Shown: one piece after another, positions 1 to 8,095 of the stretch
Layout of the letters: each line of letters begins with the position of its first letter
How positions within the stretch are numbered: the first letter of the stretch is position 1
Assembly: GCA_024278455.1 (NCBI GenBank)
Contig: JAJRTE010000202.1
Span: 1-55,917, forward strand
Length of the DNA stretch: 55,917 nucleotides
Direction of reading: 5' to 3'
DNA from: Myxococcota bacterium
Lineage (GTDB): Bacteria; Myxococcota_A; UBA796; JAJRTE01
Notes under the pieces: generated by a model
Told to the model about the DNA's origin: nothing
Seen by the model: only the letters and a program-made list of their open reading frames with translations
Databases searched by the model: none
Translations under genes and position numbers: made by a program

Positions 1-1515
1 GATTTCCTGGACGGCCCGCACGTTGACATCCGGATCGATACGGCTGACGCGGACCAGCAAGGCCTGGGCGAGGGTCCTCACCGAGTAGGGGCGCGGTTCC
101 GGAGAGATCGCCAGGAGAATCAGCAGCTTGATCAGACGCGCCGCCAGCGCTCTGCGGGCGTCGTCCGGAAACAACGTCTCGAGGTTTCGTTCATACCAGG
201 CGTAGACGGTGGTGTCGTACTCCGCGATTTCCACGTTCTCCCGAATCCTCGTCCTGAAATGGTCGAAGATGACATCCGGTGTGACCAGGTGGTCGGCGGG
301 CGCGCCGAGCACACCGGGAATGCCGCGTTCCTCGCAGCCGCGCAAACGGTAGTGGATGAAGTCGATGATGCCGCGTCCTTGAGAGAGGAGAGGCTTGAGC
401 CTTTCGAGGAGGATCGTGGTGGCAGGATGAATTGGATAGGCGCGCATGAACCGGGACATGGGGATCGGGAAGCCCCGCAGCGATTCGTGCAAGGAGTCGT
501 ACACGGCCCGGATCACCCTGCCGGCGCCAGGCTTGTGCCGGATGAGGCGCTCGGCGATGATCTCCTCGATGTGGGAGGAGGACAGCTCGAAGTTGTTGGG
601 ATAGCGATCCTTGATCTTGCGAACGACCTCGCCAGTGAGCCCGTATTCCGCCGCCTCGAGGTACTCCTGCAAGGCAGCGATGATGTACAGCGGCTGTTCG
701 GCCGTCAGCTCGCCGAGGTACTGGAGGAACCGGATATCCTCCGCCAGCGCGGCCCCGGTCTTGGCGTGGAGAAACTCGGATAGCTCGTCGAGGAGCAGGA
801 CCACCGCCACCTTGCCCGCCTCCCTGGCAGAGCTGAACAGGTGTTTGAACCTCGCCGCACGTCCCGGGTCGGGCCGGAAGGGATAGCGAACCTCCCGGGC
901 CAACTCCTCGAGAAGGGGGAGCTGCTGGCCGGAAAAGAGTTCGTCCTCTCCCAGGTCGTTCTCGAGGAGGAACAGATCGAGACTGTCACGGTGGTGGCGG
1001 TCCAGGTGGTACCGGAAGGTGTCGATGTGACTCGCGAGTTCGGTCCGGTCGAGAAACGGCAGCGGTGCCGGCCCGGATGTGCGGGAGAATGCCTCGCTGA
1101 CGATCTGCTCGAGGGACTCTCGAGAGCTGTGTTCCACCAGGGAAACCGCCGCGACCACGTAGCGTTCGCGCAGTGCCTGCTCGATCAAGCCGGCCAGTTC
1201 CGGTTCCACCTCTTCGAACCTGGTGGTCGAGACCTCACCGGCGAGCAGGAGATCGATGAAGGCGAGGAAATGGGACTTGCCTGTTCCATAGTGACCTCTC
1301 AGGAAGGCCGCGAACCCCGTTTTCGCCCCCAGGGCTACCAGGAGGCGCCGGAGGTGCGAACGAACTTCGTCGGTCAGCACGAAACTCTCGGCCATCCTCC
1401 CGCGCTGCGCGGGGTGCACGAGGTCCGCGAGCTGCACGACCGTCTTGACTGGCGGCACGTCGATGAGTTCGGCGATTCGGACCTGTTGCGTGGAGCCCAT
1501 GACGTCGCTCGACAT
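1..1515 (-). CDS. Large P-loop ATPase, DUF6079/PglY/BrxC-like (3' end outside window)
   Basis: The minus strand reads open from an ATG at 1515 to the window edge: 505 codons with no stop, so the C-terminus is missing. A Walker A motif GHYGTGKSH lies at residues 74-82 and a Walker B-like strand ending DELSEF at about 243-248. A later stretch, YPIHPATTILLERL, followed by a Gln-Arg-rich helix, resembles the large ATPases of the DUF6079/PglY/BrxC group, used in BREX/Pgl phage exclusion. The start overlaps the stop of the upstream TPR gene by one base (TAATG), so the two are probably translationally coupled. Family assignment comes from the P-loop form and overall layout. A DUF499-type or other STAND-like ATPase is an alternative. 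No PglZ, methylase or nuclease partner is visible because the window ends here. Confidence 0.72.
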   Translation of the reverse strand, partial: MSSDVMGSTQQVRIAELIDVPPVKTVVQLADLVHPAQRGRMAESFVLTDEVRSHLRRLLVALGAKTGFAAFLRGHYGTGKSHFLAFIDLLLAGEVSTTRFEEVEPELAGLIEQALRERYVVAAVSLVEHSSRESLEQIVSEAFSRTSGPAPLPFLDRTELASHIDTFRYHLDRHHRDSLDLFLLENDLGEDELFSGQQLPLLEELAREVRYPFRPDPGRAARFKHLFSSAREAGKVAVVLLLDELSEFLHAKTGAALAEDIRFLQYLGELTAEQPLYIIAALQEYLEAAEYGLTGEVVRKIKDRYPNNFELSSSHIEEIIAERLIRHKPGAGRVIRAVYDSLHESLRGFPIPMSRFMRAYPIHPATTILLERLKPLLSQGRGIIDFIHYRLRGCEERGIPGVLGAPADHLVTPDVIFDHFRTRIRENVEIAEYDTTVYAWYERNLETLFPDDARRALAARLIKLLILLAISPEPRPYSVRTLAQALLVRVSRIDPDVNVRAVQEI

Positions 1516-2516
1516 TACTCCGAACCTCTCTGCATCTGGTTGTCGACTTTCTTGATCAGACCGTTCAGCTTGTGGAATCCCGGGTGACGATCGTAGGCCA
1601 GGACCAGCACGGTACGGAGGCGCGTCCATGCCCCGGTCTTGCGCGCAGCGGCGAACAGGACCTGCTGCGCCACCACGTCTCGAGGTTCGGCCACGAATCC
1701 GCGTCCCAGGGTGTCCAGCACCTTGGCGTGATCCCCGATACGATTGTAGAGGTAGCCGACCCGCTTCATCGCGCTCACGTCCTGCTCAGACAGGCGTTCC
1801 GCCTCGAGCAGACGGGAGCGTGCCGAGTCCACGTCTCCCTGGTCGATGGCCAGTTCCGCGGCCAGCGCGTGGAGGTGCGGGTTGCCGCTGTGGGGGGCCA
1901 CGGAGAGCAGACGCTCGACCTCTCGAAGGCGTTCTTCAGGCGAAAAGCGCTGCAATTTGAGCTTGATCCCATCCGCGTAGTCCCTGCCGCTCGACGAGGA
2001 AAGGGCGGCAGCTCGAGCGTAGGCTTCGGCCGCCTTGTCCGGCTCGTCCCGCGCGGTCAGGATACGTGCCCGGCGCCTGAGAAGGTAGGGGTCTCGAGGG
2101 TGGTGCTCGAGTCCCTTGTCCACCTCCCGGCCGGCCTCGTCGATTCGGTTCAGCCTGAGCAGGGCATCAATGAGGCGGACCCGCAGGTAGGGAGCCTCGC
2201 GACGCCGCAGAGACTCCCGGTAGCACCGCACCGCCTCCTCTGTTCGACCCTCGAGCCTGTGGCGTTCCCCGGCCAGGCCGAGAACGCGCGGGTTGTCCGG
2301 GTATTCCGCAGACAGGGCCTGGAGAACCCGCCCGGCCCGGTGCGTGTCTCCAGACTTGAGCAGAATGTCCGCGTGGCAGCAGCGAAGCCAGAGCACGTCC
2401 GGGTGCTGAGCCAGCAACGTCTCGCACAAAGCCAGTGCGTCCGCGAGCTTGCGTTCTCGGATGAATCGTGTAAGGTCTTTGTATGACGCTGGACCTGGTC
2501 CCGGGTGTGCAACCAT
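1515..2516 (-). CDS. Tetratricopeptide-repeat protein coupled to the ATPase
   Basis: This 333-aa protein is built almost wholly of helical TPR-like repeats from about residue 12 onward, for example the segments around ADALALCETLLAQHPD and AGRVLQALSAEYPDNP. No signal peptide or membrane segment is seen, so it is probably cytoplasmic and a protein-interaction scaffold. Its TAA stop shares a base with the ATG of the downstream P-loop ATPase, which suggests equimolar production and a joint complex. The start at 2516 has only a weak ribosome-binding site (GGTGA), but the next in-frame methionines fall inside the repeats. Function is not recognisable beyond the fold. Position next to a DUF6079/PglY-like ATPase suggests a role in the same system. 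Confidence 0.75.
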   Translation of the reverse strand: MVAHPGPGPASYKDLTRFIRERKLADALALCETLLAQHPDVLWLRCCHADILLKSGDTHRAGRVLQALSAEYPDNPRVLGLAGERHRLEGRTEEAVRCYRESLRRREAPYLRVRLIDALLRLNRIDEAGREVDKGLEHHPRDPYLLRRRARILTARDEPDKAAEAYARAAALSSSSGRDYADGIKLKLQRFSPEERLREVERLLSVAPHSGNPHLHALAAELAIDQGDVDSARSRLLEAERLSEQDVSAMKRVGYLYNRIGDHAKVLDTLGRGFVAEPRDVVAQQVLFAAARKTGAWTRLRTVLVLAYDRHPGFHKLNGLIKKVDNQMQRGSE

Positions 2517-2577
2517 TCGTCGTCACCACGCGCTCGATACGGCTTTCGGCAGGGGGAGGATTGTACAGTCGTGCTGT

Positions 2578-2605
2578 ATTATCGCACCTTGCAGGAAGCA
2601 CGCAA
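2578..2605 (-). promoter_or_regulatory. Candidate sigma70-type promoter for the TPR/ATPase pair
   Basis: On the minus strand TTGCGT (2600-2605) is followed after 16 bases by GATAAT (2578-2583), about 60 bp upstream of the TPR start. The surrounding gap 2517-2983 is clearly less GC-rich than the genes on either side and separates divergent genes; I see no other gene in it. Motif match only. Confidence 0.3.
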
Positions 2606-2865
2606 GCGAAATGGGGCTGAGTGCGAGCGGGGTTCCTGTCAAGATCGGGGTAATCGGCGTCGTGGGCTTCCCGGTGTTGAAAGGGCGAATCTCCAGGAGA
2701 ACATCCAGCCTCCGGTTGGAAGTGGGCGTTCGCTGGCCCCGAGCCGAGAGGTGCTGTTTGGAGTAGGGTCGCCGAGAATCGTACAGGCAGTGGGCGGACC
2801 CGGGGAACATTATGGTATTTGTGGAACGTTGTTGCAGTCGGCTTGTAGTGCGGGAACCAATTCAC

Positions 2866-2895
2866 TTGTTTTCTTGGTCGAATCGTTCATAGAAT
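2866..2895 (+). promoter_or_regulatory. Candidate promoter for the kinase gene
   Basis: TTGTTT (2866-2871) and TAGAAT (2890-2895) are spaced by 18 bases, about 90 bp upstream of the kinase start, in a locally AT-rich part of the divergent gap. Motif match only. Confidence 0.35.
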
Positions 2896-2983
2896 AGATG
2901 TTAGCAGACATGGGCGGTGGTTGTCGGTTGTTCGGTCGCAACAGACTGTGTGCGAGCGCCGGAACAGGGGTGGAGCCAGAGAG

Positions 2984-4207
2984 ATGTCCGTTCCGTTCGG
3001 GAAGTACGTGCTGGACAGGTGGATAGCGCAGGGAGGGATGGCCAACATCTTCACGGCCACCTATACCGGTCCGCTGGGGTTCGAGCGGGAGATGGTTCTG
3101 AAGGTCATTCTCCCGGACTATGCGCACCATGACGCCTTCATCCAGATGTTTCTGGACGAGGCCCGGTTGGCCGCCCGCCTGTACCACCCGAACATCGTCC
3201 AGGTGCTGGACCTGGGCAATGTGGGCGACTACCTCTACATTGCGATGGAATATGTGCATGGCCCGAGCCTGTCTCGTGCCGCGGCCCGCGCGAAGCGGGA
3301 GGGGCGGACACTGAGCCCCGGCCTTGCCATTTTCGTCGTCTTGGAGCTGCTCGAGGCGCTGGCTTATGCGCATCAGCGCACGGACCGTGCTGGCAGGACG
3401 TTGGGCATCGTGCACCGGGATGTCAACCCCCAGAACGTCTTGCTGTCTTTCGATGGCCAGGTGAAGCTGACCGATTTCGGCGTTGCCAAGGCGAACGTGA
3501 ACCTGCACGAAAGCCAGGCCGGGGTCATCAAGGGCAAGTACTCGCACATGGCACCGGAACAGTGCTTGACCAAACCGGTGGACGGGCGAGCGGACCTGTT
3601 CTCGGTCGCCATCGTGCTTCATGAGTTGTTGACTGGCAAGCCGCTGTTCCATCGGCCGACGGCCTACGAAATGATGAAGGCGGTGGTCGAGGAACCTGTC
3701 CCGCCGCCGTCGTCCTTGAATCCGAAGTGCCCGCCGGAACTGGACGGTATCGTACTGCGCGGATTGTCCAGGAACCCGGACGAACGCTACCAGACGGCGA
3801 TGGCCTTCCTGGATTCGTTGAACCTGGTGGCCAAGCGGCTGCAAATCGTGGAAGGGAAGCACGATCTCCGGCAGTTCCTGGCATCCACCTACCACCGGAG
3901 CCGGCTGAACCTGGCGCGGAAGGACGAACTCGGTGTGCCGGTGACAGAGGATCGCGTTTCCGAGATCCTGAAGGGGATGAGCAAGACGCTTCGCACGAGG
4001 AACGGGAGCGAGAGCGGAGCACTTTCGAGCTACAGCCGGGCGAACGCGCTCTCCGAGCCCACGACTGCCTCCTTGACCGGACGGGTCCCGGGGTGGCCTC
4101 CGGCGAATTCGGAGAAGGAACAGGGGGCTGATGCTTCCACCGATGACAAGCCGGATGACATCTCGAAGTGGCTGGAAACCGTTGAAACGGGAGACGGAGA
4201 AGAGTAG
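2984..4207 (+). CDS. Hanks-type Ser/Thr protein kinase
   Basis: The protein has 407 aa. The kinase domain fills residues 8 to about 300: glycine-rich loop AQGGMANIF (15-23), ATP-anchoring Lys40, helix-C Glu59, catalytic HRD 144-146 with Asn151, and DFG 164-166. All invariant catalytic residues are present, so it should be active. The last 100 residues are polar and low-complexity; there is no transmembrane helix or sensor domain, so it looks cytosolic. The ATG at 2984 was chosen because the kinase fold begins at once (SVPFGKYVLDRW); an in-frame start at 2921 would add 21 residues of no domain character. The NRDE gene follows after 36 bp and may be co-transcribed. Substrate unknown. Soluble kinases of this kind are abundant in myxobacteria. 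Confidence 0.92.
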   Translation: MSVPFGKYVLDRWIAQGGMANIFTATYTGPLGFEREMVLKVILPDYAHHDAFIQMFLDEARLAARLYHPNIVQVLDLGNVGDYLYIAMEYVHGPSLSRAAARAKREGRTLSPGLAIFVVLELLEALAYAHQRTDRAGRTLGIVHRDVNPQNVLLSFDGQVKLTDFGVAKANVNLHESQAGVIKGKYSHMAPEQCLTKPVDGRADLFSVAIVLHELLTGKPLFHRPTAYEMMKAVVEEPVPPPSSLNPKCPPELDGIVLRGLSRNPDERYQTAMAFLDSLNLVAKRLQIVEGKHDLRQFLASTYHRSRLNLARKDELGVPVTEDRVSEILKGMSKTLRTRNGSESGALSSYSRANALSEPTTASLTGRVPGWPPANSEKEQGADASTDDKPDDISKWLETVETGDGEE

Positions 4208-4243
4208 GACCCCGTTCCTGGCCGTCTCGAGGAGGCGGTTTGC

Positions 4244-5008
4244 ATGTGCGTAGTGCTCATCGGCGTCCAGTGCCATCCTGTCGCTTCTCTCATCGTCGCC
4301 GCAAACCGGGATGAGTTCTACGACCGTCCCGCCGTCCCGCCGGGAATCCTGTCTCGAGTTCCGTTGATTATCGCCGGGCAGGACGTTCGAGATGGCGGCA
4401 CGTGGCTCGGGATGACCTCCTGGGGTGTCGCCGGCCTGACCAACGAGCCTTCTGGCGACCGTCCGGCCCGGGGAAGGCGTTCTCGAGGCCTCCTGGTGCT
4501 CGACGTCCTGCGCGCCGGCTCGAAATCCGAGGCGGTAGCGCACGCCGAAGCCGCTGCACCGGGCCATGCGCCTTTTCACCTGTTCGTGGCGGACGAGGAT
4601 GGCGGAGGCGTTGTCAACTGGGATGGAGAGCGAACCACGACCGATCCCATCACGCCAGGGTGGCACGTCCTCGCCAACGCGACCATGGATACGCCTGGCA
4701 GCTTCAAGGTCCTGTGCGCCCGGCGTCTTCTCGAGGAGATCCCGAAGGATGGCGTGGAAGCTGTCGTTCGAGCACTGCAACGCGTGCTGTCGTCGCACGC
4801 CAAGCCCGAGCGACCGCCGGCGCGTCCCACCTGGCTGCCCGAACAGGTGCGCAGAGACCTCTCCAGCCTGTGTGTCCACACGCGGCAATATGGTACACGA
4901 TCCTGCTCGATCCTCATGAAAGGAGGAAGGGCCGGGGCGCGCTACTGGCACCTCGAAGGCCCTCCGTGCGAAGGGCGGCTTGCAACTGTTCCCCTGCCCC
5001 TGGGCTGA
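4244..5008 (+). CDS. NRDE (TANGO2-like, DUF833) family protein
   Basis: The 254-aa protein opens with a short Cys-starting N-terminus (MCVVLI) and carries the family signature NRDEFYDRPA at about residues 22-31, followed by the typical GGTWLG and TNEPS segments. A strong ribosome-binding site, GAGGAGG, precedes the ATG. NRDE proteins are widespread and cytosolic. A role in heme or lipid handling has been discussed for TANGO2 relatives, but the bacterial function is not settled. It lies 36 bp behind the kinase gene on the same strand and ends in TGA, which shows that TGA serves as a normal stop in this genome. Confidence 0.88.
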   Translation: MCVVLIGVQCHPVASLIVAANRDEFYDRPAVPPGILSRVPLIIAGQDVRDGGTWLGMTSWGVAGLTNEPSGDRPARGRRSRGLLVLDVLRAGSKSEAVAHAEAAAPGHAPFHLFVADEDGGGVVNWDGERTTTDPITPGWHVLANATMDTPGSFKVLCARRLLEEIPKDGVEAVVRALQRVLSSHAKPERPPARPTWLPEQVRRDLSSLCVHTRQYGTRSCSILMKGGRAGARYWHLEGPPCEGRLATVPLPLG

Positions 5009-5136
5009 GCCTGGAGCGGTGGTCCGGGGCCGGTCTCTCCGGTTCTTGGTCGCCCGCCCACCTGCGCGAACGTGAGATAGACTACAAGGTCTGTCGGAGT
5101 TTCGTAATCTCTCTCGCGTTTCGGGACGGTCATGAT

Positions 5137-5151
5137 AATCTACGGTAGATT
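5137..5151. promoter_or_regulatory. Perfect palindrome upstream of napA (candidate operator)
   Basis: AATCTAC and GTAGATT form a perfect 7-bp inverted repeat around a single G, 40 bp before the napA start. A -10-like GATAAT (5134-5139) overlaps its left arm. The site could bind a dimeric regulator of the nap genes; no such regulator is encoded nearby. Confidence 0.4.
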
Positions 5152-5190
5152 CCTGGAAACATAGGCTGGAATGGATTTGGAGGATGGCCA

Positions 5191-7593
5191 ATGAAACGCG
5201 TGACGCGGCGCGAATTCCTCCGCGCTGGATCCCTGGCGGTGCTCGGCAGTGGCGCCGTCGTCTACCTGAACCCGTTCGAAGCGTTCGCAGGAGACCTCGA
5301 CAAAGACCTCACCTGGGACAAGGCGCCGTGCCGCTTTTGCGGAACAGGCTGCTCGGTGATGGTCGGCGTGGCGGGGGGAAAGATCATGGCGGTCAAGGGC
5401 GACCCGAAGTCGTCTGTGAATCAGGGCACGCTGTGTGTGAAAGGGTACGCGCTGCCGTTCATTCAGTATGGTCGAGATCGACTGACCCGACCGCTCATTC
5501 GCAAGAAGAACGGAAGATACGACAAGCATGGGGAGCTGGAACCGGCGACGTGGGACGAGGCGTTGGACCTGATGGCCGAGCGTGCCAAGCTGGCGATTGA
5601 GAAGAAAGGGCCGGCGGCGGTCGCCATGTTCGGGTCCGGCCAGTGGACGATCTGGGAGGGGTACGCGGCGGTCAAGCTGTGGAAGGCGGGGTTGCGATCG
5701 AACAGCCTCGAGCCCAACGCCCGGCACTGCATGGCGAGCGCGGTCGCCGGGTTCATGACCACGTTCGGCATGGACGAGCCAATGGGCACCTATGACGACA
5801 TCGAGCACGCCGACTGTTTCGTGCTCTGGGGCGCCAACACGGCTGAAATGCACCCGATTCTCCATTCCCGCATGACCCGCCGTCTGGACGCGGAACCTGG
5901 AGCGCGGTTGGTGAACCTGACCACCATTTCCAACCGCTCATCCAACCTGGCGGAGCGAGAGATCGTGTTCAAGCCGCAGGGAGACCTCGCGCTGGCCAAC
6001 GGTATCCTCCGGCTGCTGATCGAGCGCGGGGCCATCGACCGTGGTTTTGTCGAGAAACATGTCGTGTTCAAGCGCGGCCGCGAGAACATCGGGTATGGCA
6101 CCGAGGACGGGTTCACGTTCAAGGAGGCTGCCGAGGCGATGGATTTCAATGCCTTCAAGGCGGCGGTCGCCCCGTACACGCCGGAGCGCGTGCGGGAACT
6201 GAGCGGCGTTTCCCCTTCGGACCTGTCATACCTGGCCGACATCTACGGAGATCCCGGGACCAAGGTCATGTCGTTCTGGACGATGGGGGTCAACCAGCAC
6301 ACCCGCGGGACCTGGATGAACAATCTCATCTACGACCTGCATCTCTTGACTGGAAAGATCAGCCAACTCGGCAACCAGCCCTACTCGTTGACCGGACAGC
6401 CCAGCGCATGCGGTACGTGTCGCGAGGTGGGGACCTTCACGCACCGGTTGCCGGCCGACATGGTCGTCTCCAATCCAGAACACAGGGCGAAGGCCGAGGA
6501 GATCTGGGGTGTTCCGGCGGGTACGATTCCAGCGAAGCCGACTTACCACGCCATCGAGATGCTCCGGGCTGTCGATCGCGGAGATGTGCTGTTCTTCTGG
6601 AGTTCCACCACCAACCCGTTCCAGAGCTACCCAAAGCTCAATCGGTTTCGCGCCGGGGCGCGGAAAGCCGGCCGTTTCATCGTCGTGTCCGACTGCTACC
6701 CGACGCGTTCGACCGAGATCGCGGATGTCGTGCTGCCCACGGCGATGTGGGTCGAGAAGGAGGGGGCATTCGGCAACGCGGAACGGCGGACACATTTCTG
6801 GAAGAAGATGGTCGACCCCCCGGGCCAATCCAAGTCCGACCTCTGGCAGTTCATCGAATTCGCCAAGCGGATGGGATACGGTAAGCTGTTCGCCTACGAC
6901 GCTTCACAGTACCCGGTCCCGGCCGGCTATTCGCCCTCGGACGCCACCCTGACCGCCGGCTTCTACATGGAAAAGGCCTTGTTCGAAGAATACCGCCGTT
7001 TCGGCCTGGGACATGCCCACGACCTGGCGCCGTTCGAGCGCTACCACGAAACGCGAGGGCTTCGCTGGCCAGTGGTGGACGGCAAGGAGACCAACATCCG
7101 GTATCTCGAGGGAAGCGACCCTTACGTGACTCCGGGGGCGAAGGTGGAATTCTACGGGAACCGCGAGAAGACCGGTGGCAAGGCGGTCGTGTGGTTCCGT
7201 CCTTTCGAACCTGCCGCCGAGGTTCCGGACGCGGACTACCCCTTCTGGCTCTGTACCGGACGGGTGCTCGAGCACTGGCACACCGGGACCATGACGGGGC
7301 GTGTCAAGTCCCTCCACAGGGCCTACCCCAACGCCGTGGCGAACCTGCACCCCGATGACGCACGCCGTCTCGGCCTGTCCAACGGGGACCGGGTCCGGAT
7401 CGCTTCCCGGCGGGGCAGCGTGGTGACAGTCGCCGAGGTCGGAGGCCGCGTGACGCCTCAGCCCGGCATGGTCTATGTCCCCTGGTTCGACGAGGACGTC
7501 ATGATCAACAACGTGACTCTCGACGCCTTCTGCCCAATTTCCAAGGAGAACGACTTCAAGAAGTGCGCCGTCAAGATCGAGAAGCTCGCCTGA
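5191..7593 (+). CDS. napA: Periplasmic nitrate reductase, catalytic subunit NapA
   Basis: The 800-aa protein begins with a Tat signal (RREFLRAGS at 6-14, hydrophobic stretch, cleavage near residue 33), so it is exported folded. The [4Fe-4S] ligands are C47, C50, C54 and C82, followed by the conserved Lys84. C180 in the ARHCMAS segment is the expected cysteine ligand of the Mo-bis-MGD centre, which separates Nap-type enzymes from Ser-, Asp- or Sec-ligated relatives. The enzyme reduces nitrate to nitrite in the periplasm. napB follows after 64 bp. No napC, napD, napG, napH or other quinol dehydrogenase or chaperone gene is in the window, so the electron input must be encoded elsewhere. Another Mo-bisPGD oxidoreductase is possible, but the adjacent napB supports NapA. 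Confidence 0.93.
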   Translation: MKRVTRREFLRAGSLAVLGSGAVVYLNPFEAFAGDLDKDLTWDKAPCRFCGTGCSVMVGVAGGKIMAVKGDPKSSVNQGTLCVKGYALPFIQYGRDRLTRPLIRKKNGRYDKHGELEPATWDEALDLMAERAKLAIEKKGPAAVAMFGSGQWTIWEGYAAVKLWKAGLRSNSLEPNARHCMASAVAGFMTTFGMDEPMGTYDDIEHADCFVLWGANTAEMHPILHSRMTRRLDAEPGARLVNLTTISNRSSNLAEREIVFKPQGDLALANGILRLLIERGAIDRGFVEKHVVFKRGRENIGYGTEDGFTFKEAAEAMDFNAFKAAVAPYTPERVRELSGVSPSDLSYLADIYGDPGTKVMSFWTMGVNQHTRGTWMNNLIYDLHLLTGKISQLGNQPYSLTGQPSACGTCREVGTFTHRLPADMVVSNPEHRAKAEEIWGVPAGTIPAKPTYHAIEMLRAVDRGDVLFFWSSTTNPFQSYPKLNRFRAGARKAGRFIVVSDCYPTRSTEIADVVLPTAMWVEKEGAFGNAERRTHFWKKMVDPPGQSKSDLWQFIEFAKRMGYGKLFAYDASQYPVPAGYSPSDATLTAGFYMEKALFEEYRRFGLGHAHDLAPFERYHETRGLRWPVVDGKETNIRYLEGSDPYVTPGAKVEFYGNREKTGGKAVVWFRPFEPAAEVPDADYPFWLCTGRVLEHWHTGTMTGRVKSLHRAYPNAVANLHPDDARRLGLSNGDRVRIASRRGSVVTVAEVGGRVTPQPGMVYVPWFDEDVMINNVTLDAFCPISKENDFKKCAVKIEKLA

Positions 7594-7657
7594 CAGCCCG
7601 TGCCGCGGATCCATGAGCGGCTCGAGGACATGGCGACGCTGGAAAGGAGAAGCAACC

Positions 7658-8071
7658 ATGCGGACTTGGAGACTCACCCTGCTCGGACTGCTCGCGGCCG
7701 CCACGGCCGCCTTCGCCGCGACCCGGGAAGGCGAGACCGTGGACCGTTCGGTGCTCAACGACGGGCGAACGACGGGGAACATCTACACGCTGGCCGGGGC
7801 CGGAGAGACCGAGCCTCTCCCCCGGTCCTACGAGATCGCCCCCCCGCTCGTCCCCCACGATGTCTCGAAGATGACCATTCGACGCGGCACCAATGCGTGC
7901 CTGGATTGCCACCTGGAAGGCGGGGAGGTCAACCCCGGCCACGTGGCCACCCGCGTTCCTCCTTCGCACTTCACCAACGGTTACACCGGCGAGACACGGA
8001 AGGTAGCGGTGACAGGTATGCGTTTCCAGTGCTTGCAGTGCCACGTCCCGCAGACCCGCACCGGGAAGTAG
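7658..8071 (+). CDS. napB: Periplasmic nitrate reductase electron-transfer subunit NapB (diheme cytochrome c)
   Basis: The 137-aa protein has a Sec signal peptide (residues 1 to about 20, ending AAFA) and two heme c motifs, CLDCH at 81-85 and CLQCH at 125-129, with H67 and H104 as plausible distal ligands. This is the standard NapB layout; it hands electrons to NapA in the periplasm. The ATG at 7658 was chosen over one 45 bp upstream because it has an AAGGAG site and gives a proper signal peptide. It sits directly behind napA. The gene ends 24 bp from the convergent mnmA, and no clear terminator hairpin is seen between them. Confidence 0.92.
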   Translation: MRTWRLTLLGLLAAATAAFAATREGETVDRSVLNDGRTTGNIYTLAGAGETEPLPRSYEIAPPLVPHDVSKMTIRRGTNACLDCHLEGGEVNPGHVATRVPPSHFTNGYTGETRKVAVTGMRFQCLQCHVPQTRTGK

Positions 8072-8095
8072 ACTCGGTGCGCTCGGCGCAGGGCG

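Noticed and set aside
2810..5191. Long open frame on the minus strand opposite the kinase and NRDE genes
   Set aside because: It has no recognisable domain and mirrors plus-strand genes with clear catalytic motifs; GC-rich DNA gives long antisense frames.
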